NCBI GenBank assembly: GCA_020091685.1
Contig: CM034595.1
Location: forward strand, 24,103,564 to 24,167,563
Length of the DNA: 64,000 nt
Reading direction: 5' to 3'
DNA from: Lutjanus erythropterus
Lineage: Eukaryota > Chordata > Actinopteri > Lutjaniformes > Lutjanidae
The notes under the pieces were generated by a model. It ran no database searches and was not told the origin of the DNA. It saw only the letters and a list, made by a program, of their open reading frames with translations. The position numbers were made by a program, and so were the translations under genes. Of this stretch, positions 1 through 12,814 are shown one piece after another (position 1 is the stretch's first letter; each line of letters begins with the position of its first letter).

Positions 1-139
1 ATTATACAGTCAGATTCAGTCTCTCAATTTGACCCGTCCTATTATTATACCAACTCCAGTTCTAAGCCAGAAGCTTGGTCAGTTTTACTGACTGGAGAAT
101 TGACCAAGGCTATATGTTTTTTTTTGTATCCTGTCCACA

Positions 140-1255
140 ACCAGAAGTAGAAGTATACAGATCCTTTACTTAAGTAAAAATACTAATACTACATTGTAAA
201 AATAATCCCCTATAAATAGATAGATAATAGAAGTCCTGAACTGAAAATATTACTTAAAGGTCCCATGTGCAAGATTTACTGGGATTTATTGTCAGAAAAT
301 GGCAGAAATGGAATATAATATTCATAAGTATGTTTTCATTAGTGTATAATTACCTGAAAATAAGAACTGTTGCGTTTTTGTTACCTTACAATGACCGTTT
401 ATATCTATTGAGGGTGTAATTTCCTCCAGGGAGGATACCATGTTTCTACAGTTGCCCAGAAGGGACAAACCAAACACTTTTTGTGAGTTTTGCAGCGATT
501 GTAGTTTCTCTTACCCGCGTGAAGGGAGAGAGTGAGATGACATATGTGCAATCTTCAAGCTCAAATCTAGATGCCACTAATCCAACATCCTGGTCCTTTA
601 AGTAAACATAGTAATATCACACTGTGACCACACTCCACTATAAATAATAGTCCTACATTGAAAATGATGACTACATAAACACTGGGCAGTCTCTGTAAAA
701 AATATATGTACAAAAAAATGACTCCACACAACAGCGGCGGCTCAGTTTGCTTAACCAACAATCCTTCCAACAGTCTAGTTATGCCCAAGACAAGGTCACA
801 AATAGAGGTGCACACGGCTCCTCTGAGCTACTCCACTGCCTTCCTCTTCTAAACACTAAAATCATGCCAGAACTCAAAGCCAGTTAGCCAAAACAAGCAT
901 ATCTCAAGAAACTGACACACCCCAGTCTTATCTAATCTTTCTATCTGGAAAGTCCCTGTACATATACTGTACATATGCAGTAATTATCTACTGCACATAT
1001 AGAAACCCAAAATGTTTGGCATTTTTGCTTGAAAAATGCTTCAACGATAATCAAAATCGTTGCCAATTAATTTTCTGTCAGTTGTTTAATTGTTTTAACT
1101 CTACTTGTATACTGTAGGTAGTTAAATCTTTCCAAAGCATTGTGTCGTGTAATATTTTATGTGCAACCTTAGCTGTCAAATGCTACATGGTAGACTTCAG
1201 ATACCTCAAATTTGTGCTTAAGTGCAATACTTGAGTACTTAGTAACATTCCACCA
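140..1255. mobile_element. hAT-like non-autonomous element with nested insertion
   Basis: The left part reads agtatacagatcctttactt with 'taagtaaaaatacta'. The right part ends 'ttgagtacttagtaacattc' and then caccaa. This is the typical end structure of the abundant teleost hAT-like family seen again at 1692, 24821, 26838 and 58462. A TTAA-flanked element (254-601) is nested inside. No clear target duplication was seen. Confidence 0.6.
254..601. mobile_element. TTAA-flanked short inverted-repeat element, family C
   Basis: It begins TTAAAGGTCCCATGTGCAAG and ends with the inverted form tggtcctttaa, so TTAA is present at both borders (254-257 and 598-601). Copies with the same internal text ('ttcataagta', 'ccatgtttctac', 'acaaaccaaacact') occur at 44315, 50705 and 60485. 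Non-coding. Confidence 0.65.
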
Positions 1256-1318
1256 AGCATACAACTAGTTCCAGATGTTGAACTAAAGTATTAACAATTT
1301 CTGCGGGAAAGCATCATT

Positions 1319-1525
1319 GTTATAATTTTTCATTAGCCCAATTTGTTGATTATTTTCTTGATTAATCGATTTAGTCCAAATCTACAAAAATTGTGGATAA
1401 TGTTCATTACAATTTCCCAGAGCCTGAGGTGATGTCTTCCTTGTTTTGTTTAAAGAGCAGTTCAAATACCAGAGAGATTCAGTTTACAATATAAAACAAA
1501 AACATTAGAGACGCTGGAAGCTTCA
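1319..1525. repeat. fragment of the ATTAATCGATTA-type teleost repeat
   Basis: Contains gattattttcttgattaatc, 'tttcccagagcc' and 'gatgtcttccttgttttg', the landmarks of a very common fish dispersed repeat. Related fragments are at 26985-27174, 33119-33400, 44709-44984 and 58850-59083. Confidence 0.5.
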
Positions 1526-1691
1526 TGCTAATCAATCAATCTAACAAACGACACCTCTAAATTCACCACTGAGTGAGCTTATTACCTGTTGATGAAGCTT
1601 GCTGGGAATATGACATCAGCTCCGTCAGCTTTGTGACTATTTTTTTGTCGTCTCTCTTACTGCTGCTATGAAACAGTAATTTCCACTGAAT

Positions 1692-2254
1692 CTGTGGTGG
1701 AATGTAACAAAGTAAATTTACTCAAATACTTTATTGAAGTATTTTTAAAATATCCATTTCATAAGACTTAATAACTATATACAAAACAAATGAGCTCATA
1801 AAATGATGCATTACTGTAGACTGACTACCTAACAGCGTGTCCACTAGTTAATATTTGGTCCACCTTGAACAGGAAACTGCTGCCTAGGCCACAGATATAC
1901 TTCCTGTTTAACCACTCGTTTCTGTAGTGTTAATTTCTGAGGACGTGAACAACCATCACTCCAAATGGATGCAGGATACGCAAGACAGCCATGATGTGTG
2001 TGGATGTGTACGGATGCGTATAAATGCGTAGGGGTGCGTATTCTTAGTTAAAAGCAAGTTTGTCTCTGGCTTTACACTCTCAGAGGTTTTACCTTTGCTA
2101 CTTGTGATACTTTGGTTACATTCTGCTAATAATCCTTTAACTCAAGTAATATTCTCAAAGCAGAACCATGGCTCGCAATTAAGTGTTTTTATAATGGGAT
2201 GTGGCCACTTTTACTTAAAGGTAAAACTCTTTTGGAATCCCACTTCCACCACTA
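1692..2254. mobile_element. hAT-like non-autonomous element
   Basis: Starts CTGTGGTGGAATGTAACAAA and ends 'cttccaccactac', the inverted counterpart. The internal text 'tttactcaaatactttattg' matches the hAT-like family. No coding sequence. The 61-codon frame inside is not considered a gene. Confidence 0.6.
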
Positions 2255-4867
2255 CTCTGCATTCATGTGCATGTATTTAGACTGTTCACCATCTGGAGCT
2301 TGCAAGTTGCCGGCTTAATAGCTTTATTTTCACTTCTTATTTTATTGAAAATCCAACCCAGAAGACAGATGATAAACACAAATGGATGGGCCTGCAGCTT
2401 AAACAGCTGACACAATAAACTAAACACATGCTTCATAAGACTCTGACTACCAACATAGGTGATAAAGGTGCATGTTCAGACAGGACTTGGTTTTATGATT
2501 GAGTGACATGACAAGTGACTTTTCGCCTTGTGTTTTGGAAACTATGATATCCTATGAAGGGAGGTAGATTTTCTAAAGAAAAGGCAACACGTGGAAGCAG
2601 GAGAAACAGGGATTTCACAAAAAAATTTACAATCCACATGTTGACATGGGTGGCGAATGTTTTGAACACTATAATTTTAATGTATGAACTGATACTTAGA
2701 GTAGATTAGGGCTTAATTATATTCACCACTGTAACAAAATAATCATCAAATGGCTGAAACTTTTCACCCTCACCTCATCTCACACACTACACAGATGTTC
2801 TACACAAACTATTCAAACTGAGTTGACTTAGAGCTTCTTGATATGGTATTGTGATAAAATTTACATTTATAACATTGATAAACTTTGGACATTTTCTACT
2901 CAGTAAAGATAGATCTAGCAGCCTGTATCACACAGAAGAAATGAGCACAACAACAGCCTGTCAGTCTACAGTTTTTGGCTTGCATGTCAAGGTATGAGGT
3001 ATTAAGTATGATGCAATATATTCACAAAATGTATTGTAAGCCAAGCCATGTTTGCACAGTTAAATGTTTGCAAAAAACTATATTCCAAAGTTAAATGAAC
3101 CCTCTGGTTTCAGTCATTGTCAGAATACACTTTGAACTGGAAACATTATCAAATGGTATATTGTGATAAATATCAATAATGATCAATACGTAAAAAAATG
3201 TTGTGATCATATTTTTTGCTGTATCATCCAGCTTTAACTTGACTACAATTCAAAATTGCAGTAAGTGAGGTTGATTAAGGCAGAGGAAACATCTTTTTAT
3301 GATTTTCAAGTCACCAGATTCCTGTTGTTTCTGCAGCACCCGTGTCAGGTCCCGCTGAAACAGGAAAAGACTGACAGTTTGAAAGAAGTTGACCACAAAG
3401 AGTGAGAGATTGTGAGGTTATGTAAAGGCTTCTGGTGTCTCAGAGGAGTGGTGGTGTCAGACTGGCGGTATACTCCACCTGAAATTGAATTTGGCATGTT
3501 CCCACAGGCCAAATGGCGCTTTTGAGTGCCACATTTGGCTTTGATCGCTTCAGCGTGTGAGGGCTGGGCTGCTGAACTTGTTGAATTATATCCCGTGGCC
3601 TCATTCACTGATACACATCATGTGATGTTTTTATTTTAAATTTCCGCTTCTGTTGTTTCCTCTCACTGCGACTGTCAAGTTCCTCCATCTGGCATGGATG
3701 TCGTTAAACAAACAGACCTCGAGCCACAGGGAATATACTGAGATTTCCACACGGTGCTGCACCGAACAGCCGTTTGTGAACTCTCCGACTTTTATTTTCT
3801 TTTGGAGAATATTCCCCGGCTATTGGGATGACGCTCTGAGCCTGAATGGACTGTGTGGTATTAACATTAAAGACATGGAGCTTTGACATAGAGCGGGACG
3901 GTGTGGTGGGGAGCTGGTTAGATGAGATAGAGACAGACGGGGAAGGGGTTGAGTAAAGAAGAGTGAAGGGGCCACAGAGCGCTGCCATGTTTATAAAAGA
4001 GCTAGAGACGGCTTTTTCAACTTTTTCTTTAAATTCCTCCACCTTGCATATTACACCAGCCTATATGTGTGCATTTACTTTGCATTCAGTCACCAAGCCT
4101 ATCTCTCTTTCCCTTTTCCTCCCGCTCTCTCACACACACCAGGCAGAAAGTGAGGGAAAGTGGCAATTGAATTTCCTTTCAGTGGCGGTGTGTGGAATAG
4201 GAAAAAGTTCAGGGCCACAGTGCTAGCCTCTATCTCATGCAGACACTGAACGCAGCCTTAATCCATTCCTCTGCCATTCCCCTTCCACACACACTCGTCT
4301 CCAAATCCCTTCCACTCCATTCCTGGAATAAATTATTTCATTTCTTTTCGGTCCGCAGCATTTTTATTTGTCTCTGTGGTGCGCCTCAACTTCTGTCCCC
4401 ATGGAGAGCCCTGATGAATGTGTTGGGCTCACACCCTCTGATCATCCCTGCTCTGAACGCCTTTAGATACACACTGGCTGCTGGCTGCCTCCAATGCACA
4501 TAAGGACTCTCCCTCCTCCTCCTCTCTCACACTCAGACTCACAAATACACAAAGGAATAATGCAAGCTATAGAATAGATCTGGATCCTTTATCTTTCTCT
4601 TCACACACACAAACTCTGCAGAGACAAAAACACATTTTCATTCTCCTCTAAGGATATGAGCTGGCACTGTTGTTCCTTGTTCAGATTAATGATGACATTT
4701 AAGAACACTGAACAAATTCAAATAACATCTATAATTCATCTGGGAACATACGTTCAACAATGTATGGAATCCAGTCTATATTGCTGAGCTCATGAATATG
4801 GAGAAAAGCTGCAAATGAATTATTCTTTTTTATAATTGGAGTCTCAGGACTTGATTAGCAGAGCAAG
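2255..4867. other. gene-free stretch, 5' flank
   Basis: Ordinary AT-rich sequence. 3.6-4.5 kb is somewhat richer in GC and CT and has several overlapping short open frames on both strands, but none has splice context, codon bias or recognisable protein content. Confidence 0.5.
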
Positions 4868-4868
4868 A

Positions 4869-4906
<38 letters not shown>

Positions 4907-4925
4907 TGTGTGTGTGTGTGTGTGT
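4868..4925. repeat. compound microsatellite (AG)n(TG)n
   Basis: An uninterrupted run of AG dinucleotides passes directly into TG dinucleotides. This is likely polymorphic. Confidence 0.9.
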
Positions 4926-7900
4926 AATGGCATGTGTTAATATAAGTGAACATGTGAGGGGCACCTAGTGTGCCCAGAGTACATTTGAAAAAACATGTAA
5001 TTAGATTATAGTTACATTTATAAGGATTAGATGATTGAATATTTTATCACAAATATGATATGTAGTAGGCTTGGTTAGTATGAACAAATCCAGATGGTAT
5101 GTTTTTCAGTACTGTCCTAAATATAGACTCTCCTTTTTCCTAACTAATGGGGAGATGCTGTATTGTAGTGTCAGGACACGCCACAGGGGGTCAGTCTCTG
5201 CACTGCAGCACAGCTGAGCTGAGAAACATGCCGCCTGGAAAATAAAATTACTGGACTAACTGGTACCAGAGAAGAAGAAATGCCTCTGCCTTTGTTTGGG
5301 AATATTTTGTATTTAGTGCGAATGATCAAGTAAGTGCTGGCTTACACTGCAGAGTACAGACTAGTCAGAGTATTGCAGCGAGTGTGTAAGTTTAGTGAGT
5401 GTAAGAGAGGGTGACTGGCAGCCTGATTATTGTCGTGGCACAGAGAGGCGTTGAATGTGCAGAGTGGAGGAAAAGCTGAGCACTGAAGTTGTCAGTCTGG
5501 CAGTAAATGTACTGTATATATTTGAGTTTGTTAGTATGTAACTGCTGCAACTTCTAAAGACTGAAGCAGAGCTCCTGAGTGTGTGTTGTTTTCCAGCTGT
5601 GGGAATAGTGTCACAATGATGAAAAGCTCAATCAAGTTTTACACAAATACTGCCAAAATACTGTATATCACGGTGAAATGTCAGGAAGGTAAAAAAAAAG
5701 TAAATATAAAGAAAAATATGAATATTATGATTCAAATATGAAAAGAAAAACATCCATTGTTGCCAGTTATGTTAAGGGTGACTTAACTGACTTAGAAAAA
5801 TATTTGTGGAACTCAAATTTTTGTAGCTGTATCCATTTTTTTTAGAAGAAGGTGCAATATTTTCAACATTTAATTTTAAAGTAATGCAAAAGAATTCAGA
5901 TTAGGTTACAGTTTTTGTAATGCAATTTTGTGGATTATTTTACTCATTACCTGTTTTGGGAAGTATTATATCTAACAAGAATACATAATCTGGATTAAAA
6001 AAAGACAAAATCAGATTCCAGATATATTTAATATAAATGGACATTATTAGCAGGATTACAATTTTGAAATTAATTTTAAAATAAAGAACAATGCACCATG
6101 CACAGTGCGCACAAATTACAAGACTTCACAACATCACTCAGGTTCAGTGTGAAACAACAGTTTCAAGCATTCAGTCTAGACATTGCACACAACAAAGGAA
6201 GGAATATACAGTCAAACTAATAAACCTATCAATTAACATAAAACATCACATATTAGGCTAAATAATTTCACTTTGTTTTATACTGAGGTAATCCAAACAT
6301 AACAAAGTAATCAAGTTACATTACTTTAAAATTGTGATACTTGGATTAGGTTACTGACAGCATTTCTGTAACACGTAATTAGTAACTGTGCTGGAATACA
6401 CTAATTCTGCTAATTCCAAAAATCGACGTGTAATTTGTCTTCAGTAACTGACCACATTTTAAGTAATCTGACCCAACTCTGGTAATATCAGTGCATGTGT
6501 GAGAGGCACATAGTGTGTTTGTGTGTGTTTGGAGGAATTAATGAAGGCAGTTGCACTTTCTCTTGCGCCAAGTTGTCATGTTGGAGTGCAGCACTGATTG
6601 GCGTGGCCTGGCCCGCTGTCTGGAGCCCCTAACAATGTCGGATAAGACCTCATCTTCCTCACTGGCGTGCGCGCCTTTCCCAGCGGGACACAGCTTGACA
6701 ACACGAGATTGGGATTCGATAAGGATAAGTGAGCGCTCTGTTTCATCCAGGTCCCTGGGGGATTCACTTCCAACTTCTAACACACCAAAAAGCAAACACA
6801 CACACATTGAAACCACATACCCCCCCAGCGGGCTGTCCTCCAGTGGTATCAATTAAGGAGTCGGTCCAATCAATGTCTTAGCACCAGCCTGATGCTCAAC
6901 TACAAGGAGATTAAGACTAAGCTTACATCTTAACACAGAGGAGCCAGCCACACAAAGATACATACAAAGACCCCCTACTCACTGCACATAAAAACACACA
7001 TTACACATCACAACACACTGAGATGTTAGCACAACAACCAGCCTCCTTTTTGTCTGCTGTGTCGGTTGCAACTGGCGGCATTTGTGCTTTGAGACACTCT
7101 ATGAAAAGAGGACAATAATGGAATGTGTACTTTCTCTTTCTCTCACTGTTATTTTTTCTCTTCTCTTGTCTCTTCCTTTGCTAGGCTAAAGTCTGACCTA
7201 AATACTTCAGGTTTTTGATGATTGGACCGAAACAGAGATCAGAGGCGTCCGGCGGGCTTGTCGTGATAGTGGAGGGAAAGGAGGGAGGCTGAGGATCCGG
7301 ACACACACTCACAGAGAGAGATGCCGGTACTTACCACACTTCATAACTGTACAACACGGAGCTCATAAACCAGTCAAACCTTATCCTCACAGACTGCTGA
7401 ATTCATCATCTTAAATCTTACTCAGAGCCTTACCTTTCACCCCACTGTTGAGATGAAAAAGCTGCAGCGTATCAGCTCTGTGCCCTCCAACCAAGCCACC
7501 GCTAATCCAGGCCTGGGTGGGAGGGGTCCATCATTCACACGCTTGGAGGGGACACCGGACAACCTTTGACCTTGGCTTGTGACCACACCTTGAGATTGAA
7601 GAGCCGGTAATGCAGCGATGGCAGCAGGCCCACCAGTTAATGATCTGCTGCTTCCTTTTTCCAGCTTAATACCAATCCATACTGCTCACCACCACTCACA
7701 CACACACACATCGTCTTTCTACCGAACACAGTCGGGACAGGAAACATAGAGGTCAAAGAACGCCTCACCAGTTTTCTAAGTGCACCCATTCATTTTTCAT
7801 TTAATGATGTGAGGGGATGTGATAGGTGTAAGCACCGTGATGAAGTCCCCTCCAATTCCATCACCGGCTGCTCCTCCGTCCTGCAGGACACGAAATAAAG

Positions 7901-8237
7901 GACGGGTAGCTCTGACCAGGAGAAGACTTTCAAAATGTTTCATTCGAGTACCACACTGCTTCAGCTGAATATTAGTCCTCAGTGTCCAAAGATTCATTGC
8001 GTAGTTCATCACAAAGTATTACATTTAGCTGGGATTTAATTGTTCGCATCAATCACAGTTTTCTAACGTAAATGTTTCCCAAGATCGGAAGAATACTTTA
8101 CATACTAATTTCAAAGAGTAAATCATCAAAGTGGTATGTGTGGCAAAAATTAAACCAGCAGAACAAAGTTTGAATTCCAACATACTGTCAGATCTAATTT
8201 TATTAAAAGTGCAACATTTCTGAGATCCACCAAATCC
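4926..8237. other. gene-free stretch, 5' flank
   Basis: No gene was recognised. 6540-6860 stands out as GC-richer with opposed open frames of about 100 codons on both strands; it is more likely a conserved noncoding block or chance than a gene. 7190-7640 is similarly GC-richer. Confidence 0.45.
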
Positions 8238-8812
8238 TTAAAGGGATAGTTCATCCAAAAATGAAAATTCAGTCATTATCTGCTCAACCTCATGCCAGCT
8301 GAGAGTCAGGTTTAGTCTTGTAGTCCACAAAACACTGCTGAAGTTTCACAGGAAAATTGCATTGCAGAATCTCCCAAACAACGGAAGTGAATGTTGACCA
8401 TAAAAAACAACAGAATAAAAACATACTGCTTGTCTGGTGTAATCCAAGACTCCTAAAGCCCCGACATGCCAATTTGACAGAAAAAATGTCATTTGCACAA
8501 TGTTTTTAGCCTGAATCTTCACTGTAGATCCTTAGCTTGGAGCCACATTCATGTGCACACCGTCTGACTGGGTGTGTGTGTTGTGGTGATGAGACAAGCA
8601 GTATGGAGGCATTTTTTTGGGTTCTCTCCAGTTCTTTATGTTTGAAAACTGGTCAACATTCACTTACCTTGTTTGGGAGATTATGCAGTGCTGTTTTTCT
8701 GTGAAACTCCAGCAGTGTTCTGTGGAACAACAAAATAAACCCGACCCTCAATCAGCATGAGGGTGAGTAGATAATGACTGAATTTTCATATTTGGGTGAA
8801 CTATCCCTTTAA
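8238..8812. mobile_element. Angel-like inverted-repeat element (TTAA borders)
   Basis: TTAAAGGGATAGTTCATCCA at the left and the inverted 'gggtgaactatccctttaa' at the right, with TTAA at both ends. The arms pair far inward: 'actgctgaagtttcac' with 'gtgaaactccagcagt', and 'gtgaatgttgacca' with 'tggtcaacattcac'. Almost the whole 575 bp can fold back. Known from teleosts as Angel-type MITEs; non-coding. Confidence 0.8.
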
Positions 8813-10950
8813 TGAGGGTCTACGACCAAAACATAGCATTTTCTTCATTTGCAAAGAATGAAAGTCATAAGAGTACAGACATTTTGCAGTGCCCCGGCAG
8901 CCTGGAGGTTAAGGTGCCAAACTTTTCGGTCAGAATTATCATCATGAATGTTGCCATCAACTGATTCTGCAGCTTACCTATCTGTCAAACTGTTCTGATT
9001 GATGTTTGCCATAAATGTATTCTTCAACATCCCCATATAAAAAGTCCTGTCAGCATTTGACATGAATCATGTACCTTGGCAGGCTGAAGCATTATACTGC
9101 AGATTCATTGGACACAGGCAATGGATTTAAAATCAAACTTGATCAACATGATGGCTCGTCCTCGCTGTGTCCCCAGGATAAATGGATGGAGCAGCAATAT
9201 AGTAACTTCTCTAGTCATACTCCTCTTTTGACGTAACAGATATGGCAAGACCCCACCCCATGTGGAGCGGGATTGGTTCCTTAGGTTTGTTACGTATGAA
9301 ACCCCGGCTCTCTGAATCCACGTTTGCGAGACTTGATTGGTACACTGCAGTTCCAATGTGGAGATGCTCGGCCATGGCTTTGACCATGACCATATTTTAT
9401 ACTTGCCAACCTGATTTTCCCAAGAGAGTCATTTTTATTGCTCTCTCCCAGTTTCCTCCCGGGATTACAATTCCCCTGTATTTCTCCAGATTTATGACAA
9501 ACTTGGACACTTTTTTCCCTTTGTGTTGCCACAACCTGTTTCTGGCACTGTATGCTGTGTATAAGCCCTACGACATAAAAAGTCTACTGTTTCAACCTGG
9601 ACAACAATACAGCCACAGCAAATATTGAGCTGCTCATGCCTGCTGTGTCCAGTTCGCCTTAATACAATGATGCCCGTGCCTCGTTCTTATCGGTGAGTGA
9701 GAAATGGAGAAAAAAATGGAGAGCACTAAGTGTCACAAGGCCCTTCCCAGTAATGTCCCTGCTTTCACTCACCACACAGCCTTCCCAACATATTACCTGT
9801 AATGTTACAACATCCTGAGGTTGGAAATTGCCACAGAAAGTCAATTCTGGTTCTCATTCATAAATAACCCCTCCCAGGGAAAATGCTGGAACATTTCTGG
9901 AAAAGGCTGCATGTATGAATGAGGCTTTAGAAAAACATTTGAAAACTAAAAAACAAAAAAAACAAAAAAACAATTAAAACTCAAGACCCCTGACCCCACT
10001 TTCATTTTGAAATCCTCCTTTTTTGAGGTCCTAATGTTGGCAAGTAAGGCTTATTTTTCTCATATGTCCTCTAGCATATCGACATGAAAACAGCATTAAA
10101 AATTTGATTTTCATTGGAGGAGGTCTTTTAGAAAAACACTCATCAACTAAGTTGAACGGTCACCTAACTTGGCCTCTTCCTGCAAGCTCAAGCTGCCTCC
10201 TAAAAGAAGTAGCAGTAGTAGAAAGTCTTTTCTGAAAATGATTTGAAAAATAAATGAATTCCTTTCTTTGACCTGAGATGCACTGTTTTTTGACAAGTCC
10301 GCCTGCGCCGCCTAACTAATTTGCACATTGAGATCTACAATCACAATCTACATCACAATGCTGGAAGGATCAAGATAATGAGAACGCTTAATAATATCAT
10401 GCAGGTCCCGCTGATCAGATGTTATTATCCAGATAATGTATGCAGATACAGATCTCATGTTAACACCAGGTGTAAATGGGGCCCTTGTGGCATGACTTTC
10501 CCCATCTCTTTCCCCTCATCTCCTGTCATGTCTCTACTTTCATATCTCTTATTATGGTGTGAAAATACACAAAAATAGATACAAAAAACAGATTACAGAC
10601 TTTTCAAAGTAGTGTTTCTCTGAATCCTTCAGTAACTAGTTCAACCCCTGACTTTGATCTTTAAAAGAAGGCACAGAATAAATCTTGGACTACAGTAAAC
10701 ATCTATTTCATCCAGGGGCGTAAACAAAGACAGTGACAAGCAGATTGCCATCATGGAAATACATACGCCTGCGCTTACTCATGTAAAATTAAAAATGGTG
10801 CCATTTGGCTTTTCCATCGAAGCAGTCAATGGCATAATACACATGTTTCTGAAGCTCCTGCAGAATTAGTCCATATAAAACTTTTTTGGGACTTGGATCT
10901 GCAGCTTTCTAGCACAGTTGAGTTGTTTATTGGATGCACTGCTTTTCGAA
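8813..10950. other. gene-free stretch with a dispersed repeat
   Basis: Contains the repeat at 9401-9577 (annotated separately). The 128-codon frame at 9242-9628 overlaps that repeat and is not considered a gene. The rest is unremarkable. Confidence 0.45.
9401..9577. repeat. dispersed repeat, copy 1 (pair with 48631-48815)
   Basis: Shares 'gggattacaattcccctgta' and 'tttctcc', 'cacaacctgtttctg' and 'gtgtataagccctac' with the copy near 48.7 kb, in the same orientation. The class is unknown. Confidence 0.6.
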
Positions 10951-11656
10951 ATGACCCCCAAACCAAATAAAGGAATGGAAATACATCTCAGACTTGACTG
11001 TGGCCTGCTCAGCATGCTAAGGCCTTGCCTTTGAGTGGCTCACCTGACGGGGAAGTGGCCTCAGTGTCGACAGAGCATACAGCAGGCGAGATCCACAAAC
11101 GTGAACTTCACTCAATCCAGGATGACACTGCAAAAATCTTTACAGCCAAATTGAAATCTGCTCTGGGGGACGACCTATCATCTATGAACACTAAACTAAA
11201 GGCCATGACGCAGAGTTGTCCCACAGCATATCTGCTCCAAACTGAGTTTGCAGGCTAAAAAACACGGTGAGAAAGATGGAACAGTTTCTATCTGCCTGCA
11301 CAGATGACATCAACACAATCCAGGAAACACTGGGATATCTTTCTGTGAAAATCATCAAACCTGAAAATAAATGTGAAGACTTGGATGCTCGATCGTGCCA
11401 CAGTAAAATCAGGATTGTGGGCATTCCAGAGGACGGGAGCCTCAAGACTTGTAGCCACCCTGCTCAAAGAGGTTTTCAAACTGGAGAGGGAGCCTCACCT
11501 CAACACAGCCCATCACACACTTCAGACAAAATCCAAACCGGGAGCAACCATGCAGTTATAGCCAGGCTACATTATTACTCGAACTGTGCGGACATTCTTC
11601 AGAAAGCAAGGGCACTGAAGCAGATCAAAATCCTTAGCATAAAAATGTCGGCCTGA
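10951..11656 (+). pseudogene. degenerate LINE (L1/Tx1-like) ORF1
   Basis: Three frames together read like a LINE ORF1 (transposase_22-like) protein. A coiled-coil-like N part includes KLKSALGDDLSSMNTKLKAM. It continues with EDLDARSCHSKIRIVGIPED, then LKEVFKLEREPHLNTAHHTL, then ARLHYYSNCADILQKARAL. The order matches the family pattern: an NIRIVGLPE-type motif, then DRAHR, then the RLHYF motif. Stops and frameshifts break it, and no ORF2 follows, so it is a dead 5' fragment. Confidence 0.7.
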
Positions 11657-12814
11657 TGGCCAAAACTGATGCCATTTGCTTGAGATGCCCTCAAAAATGC
11701 AAACCCAACTCCGTGATTTATTTTTGTTTTGTAAAATAGTCAGTGGTAATCTATACTAAAATTACTATCCCTGTTCTACATAAACTATAAATAAACTATT
11801 CAGTTAAATGAATAATCTTCTATTTTCTTTGGTTTTCTCATCGTATACAGAATGGCTGTGTAATATGTATGTTGAATTTTTTATATGTCAAGTCACTAGC
11901 ATGCCTAGGGCCCATCATAATAGCCTGCACTGGGGGCTGTTGTAACTACCTTACACCACTGATTTCATCCATTAATCAATCAAGAAACGAATCCTTTGAT
12001 CAGCTCCACAATTTGCAGGATCAGTCATCCAAGAGTGTTGCCATTCCCCACCATTGGTTACCATTAACCCAGCTCCCAGCCTTGTAACCACAATTAACTA
12101 ATCAATGAAATAAATCATATACCATATAAAGTAAATCGTGACGACATTTGTTCTGTCAGTTCTGTGTCCAGGGAGAATCAAGGCCAAGACGAGCAAAGCT
12201 TCACCTCGGCTCTCTGAAGCGGCTTCCCTTCTCTAAACACTGATCTGATAAGATCAGTGGAGCAAACTCCGCCAGGAATTTGTTTTCACCGCTCTTTCAC
12301 TGCAATGATAGAAAAGACACGTGGAGAAGAAGAGAAGCATGTTGGCCCCGTCTCAAGGCACACTAAGAAAAGAGCAAGCAAATTCCACCAGAGGGGAAGA
12401 ATCCAGGGCTGGTTATTGGTTTTGGCCCCCGTCAGACTGACCCAGAGTAGCCAAACATCTGCTTCTCTTATTTGATGGGGAAGCAACAATATGTGCTTGG
12501 CAGTCACCATCAGCTCTCACTCACACACAAAAGGAGAGTGGTCCCGTGACTCAAGGACAGTCACGGGTGAGAAATTATGAATGCTTCGATCCCACTACTC
12601 ATTGACTAAACACAGATTCAATTAAAGCCAGCTGAAGGTCATGAGGTAATACAATGTGAACAGGTCTGGCAGGGTGCTTAATGGATGTCCTCATGGCTCT
12701 GGTAATATTTAATCCAATGGCCCACCCTGACTACCTCTGTGTGTCTGCCATTCATACACCCTGAGTGCTGTCACAACACTAGGTGGGAAAAATCCAATCT
12801 AGTATCAGTAACAG
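11657..12814. other. gene-free stretch with possible conserved block
   Basis: No gene seen. 12238-12259 is a GATA-loop palindrome (CACTGATCT / AGATCAGTG). 12560-12770 is complex, non-repetitive sequence that could be a conserved noncoding element, but this cannot be shown from one genome. Confidence 0.35.

Noticed and set aside
6538..6856. Opposed 104- and 101-codon frames
   Set aside because: Mirror-image open frames on both strands of one GC-richer block. No homology recognised; kept only as a remark about a possible noncoding block.
9242..9628. 128-codon + frame
   Set aside because: Its second half is a dispersed repeat also present at 48631-48815, where the frame is not kept.
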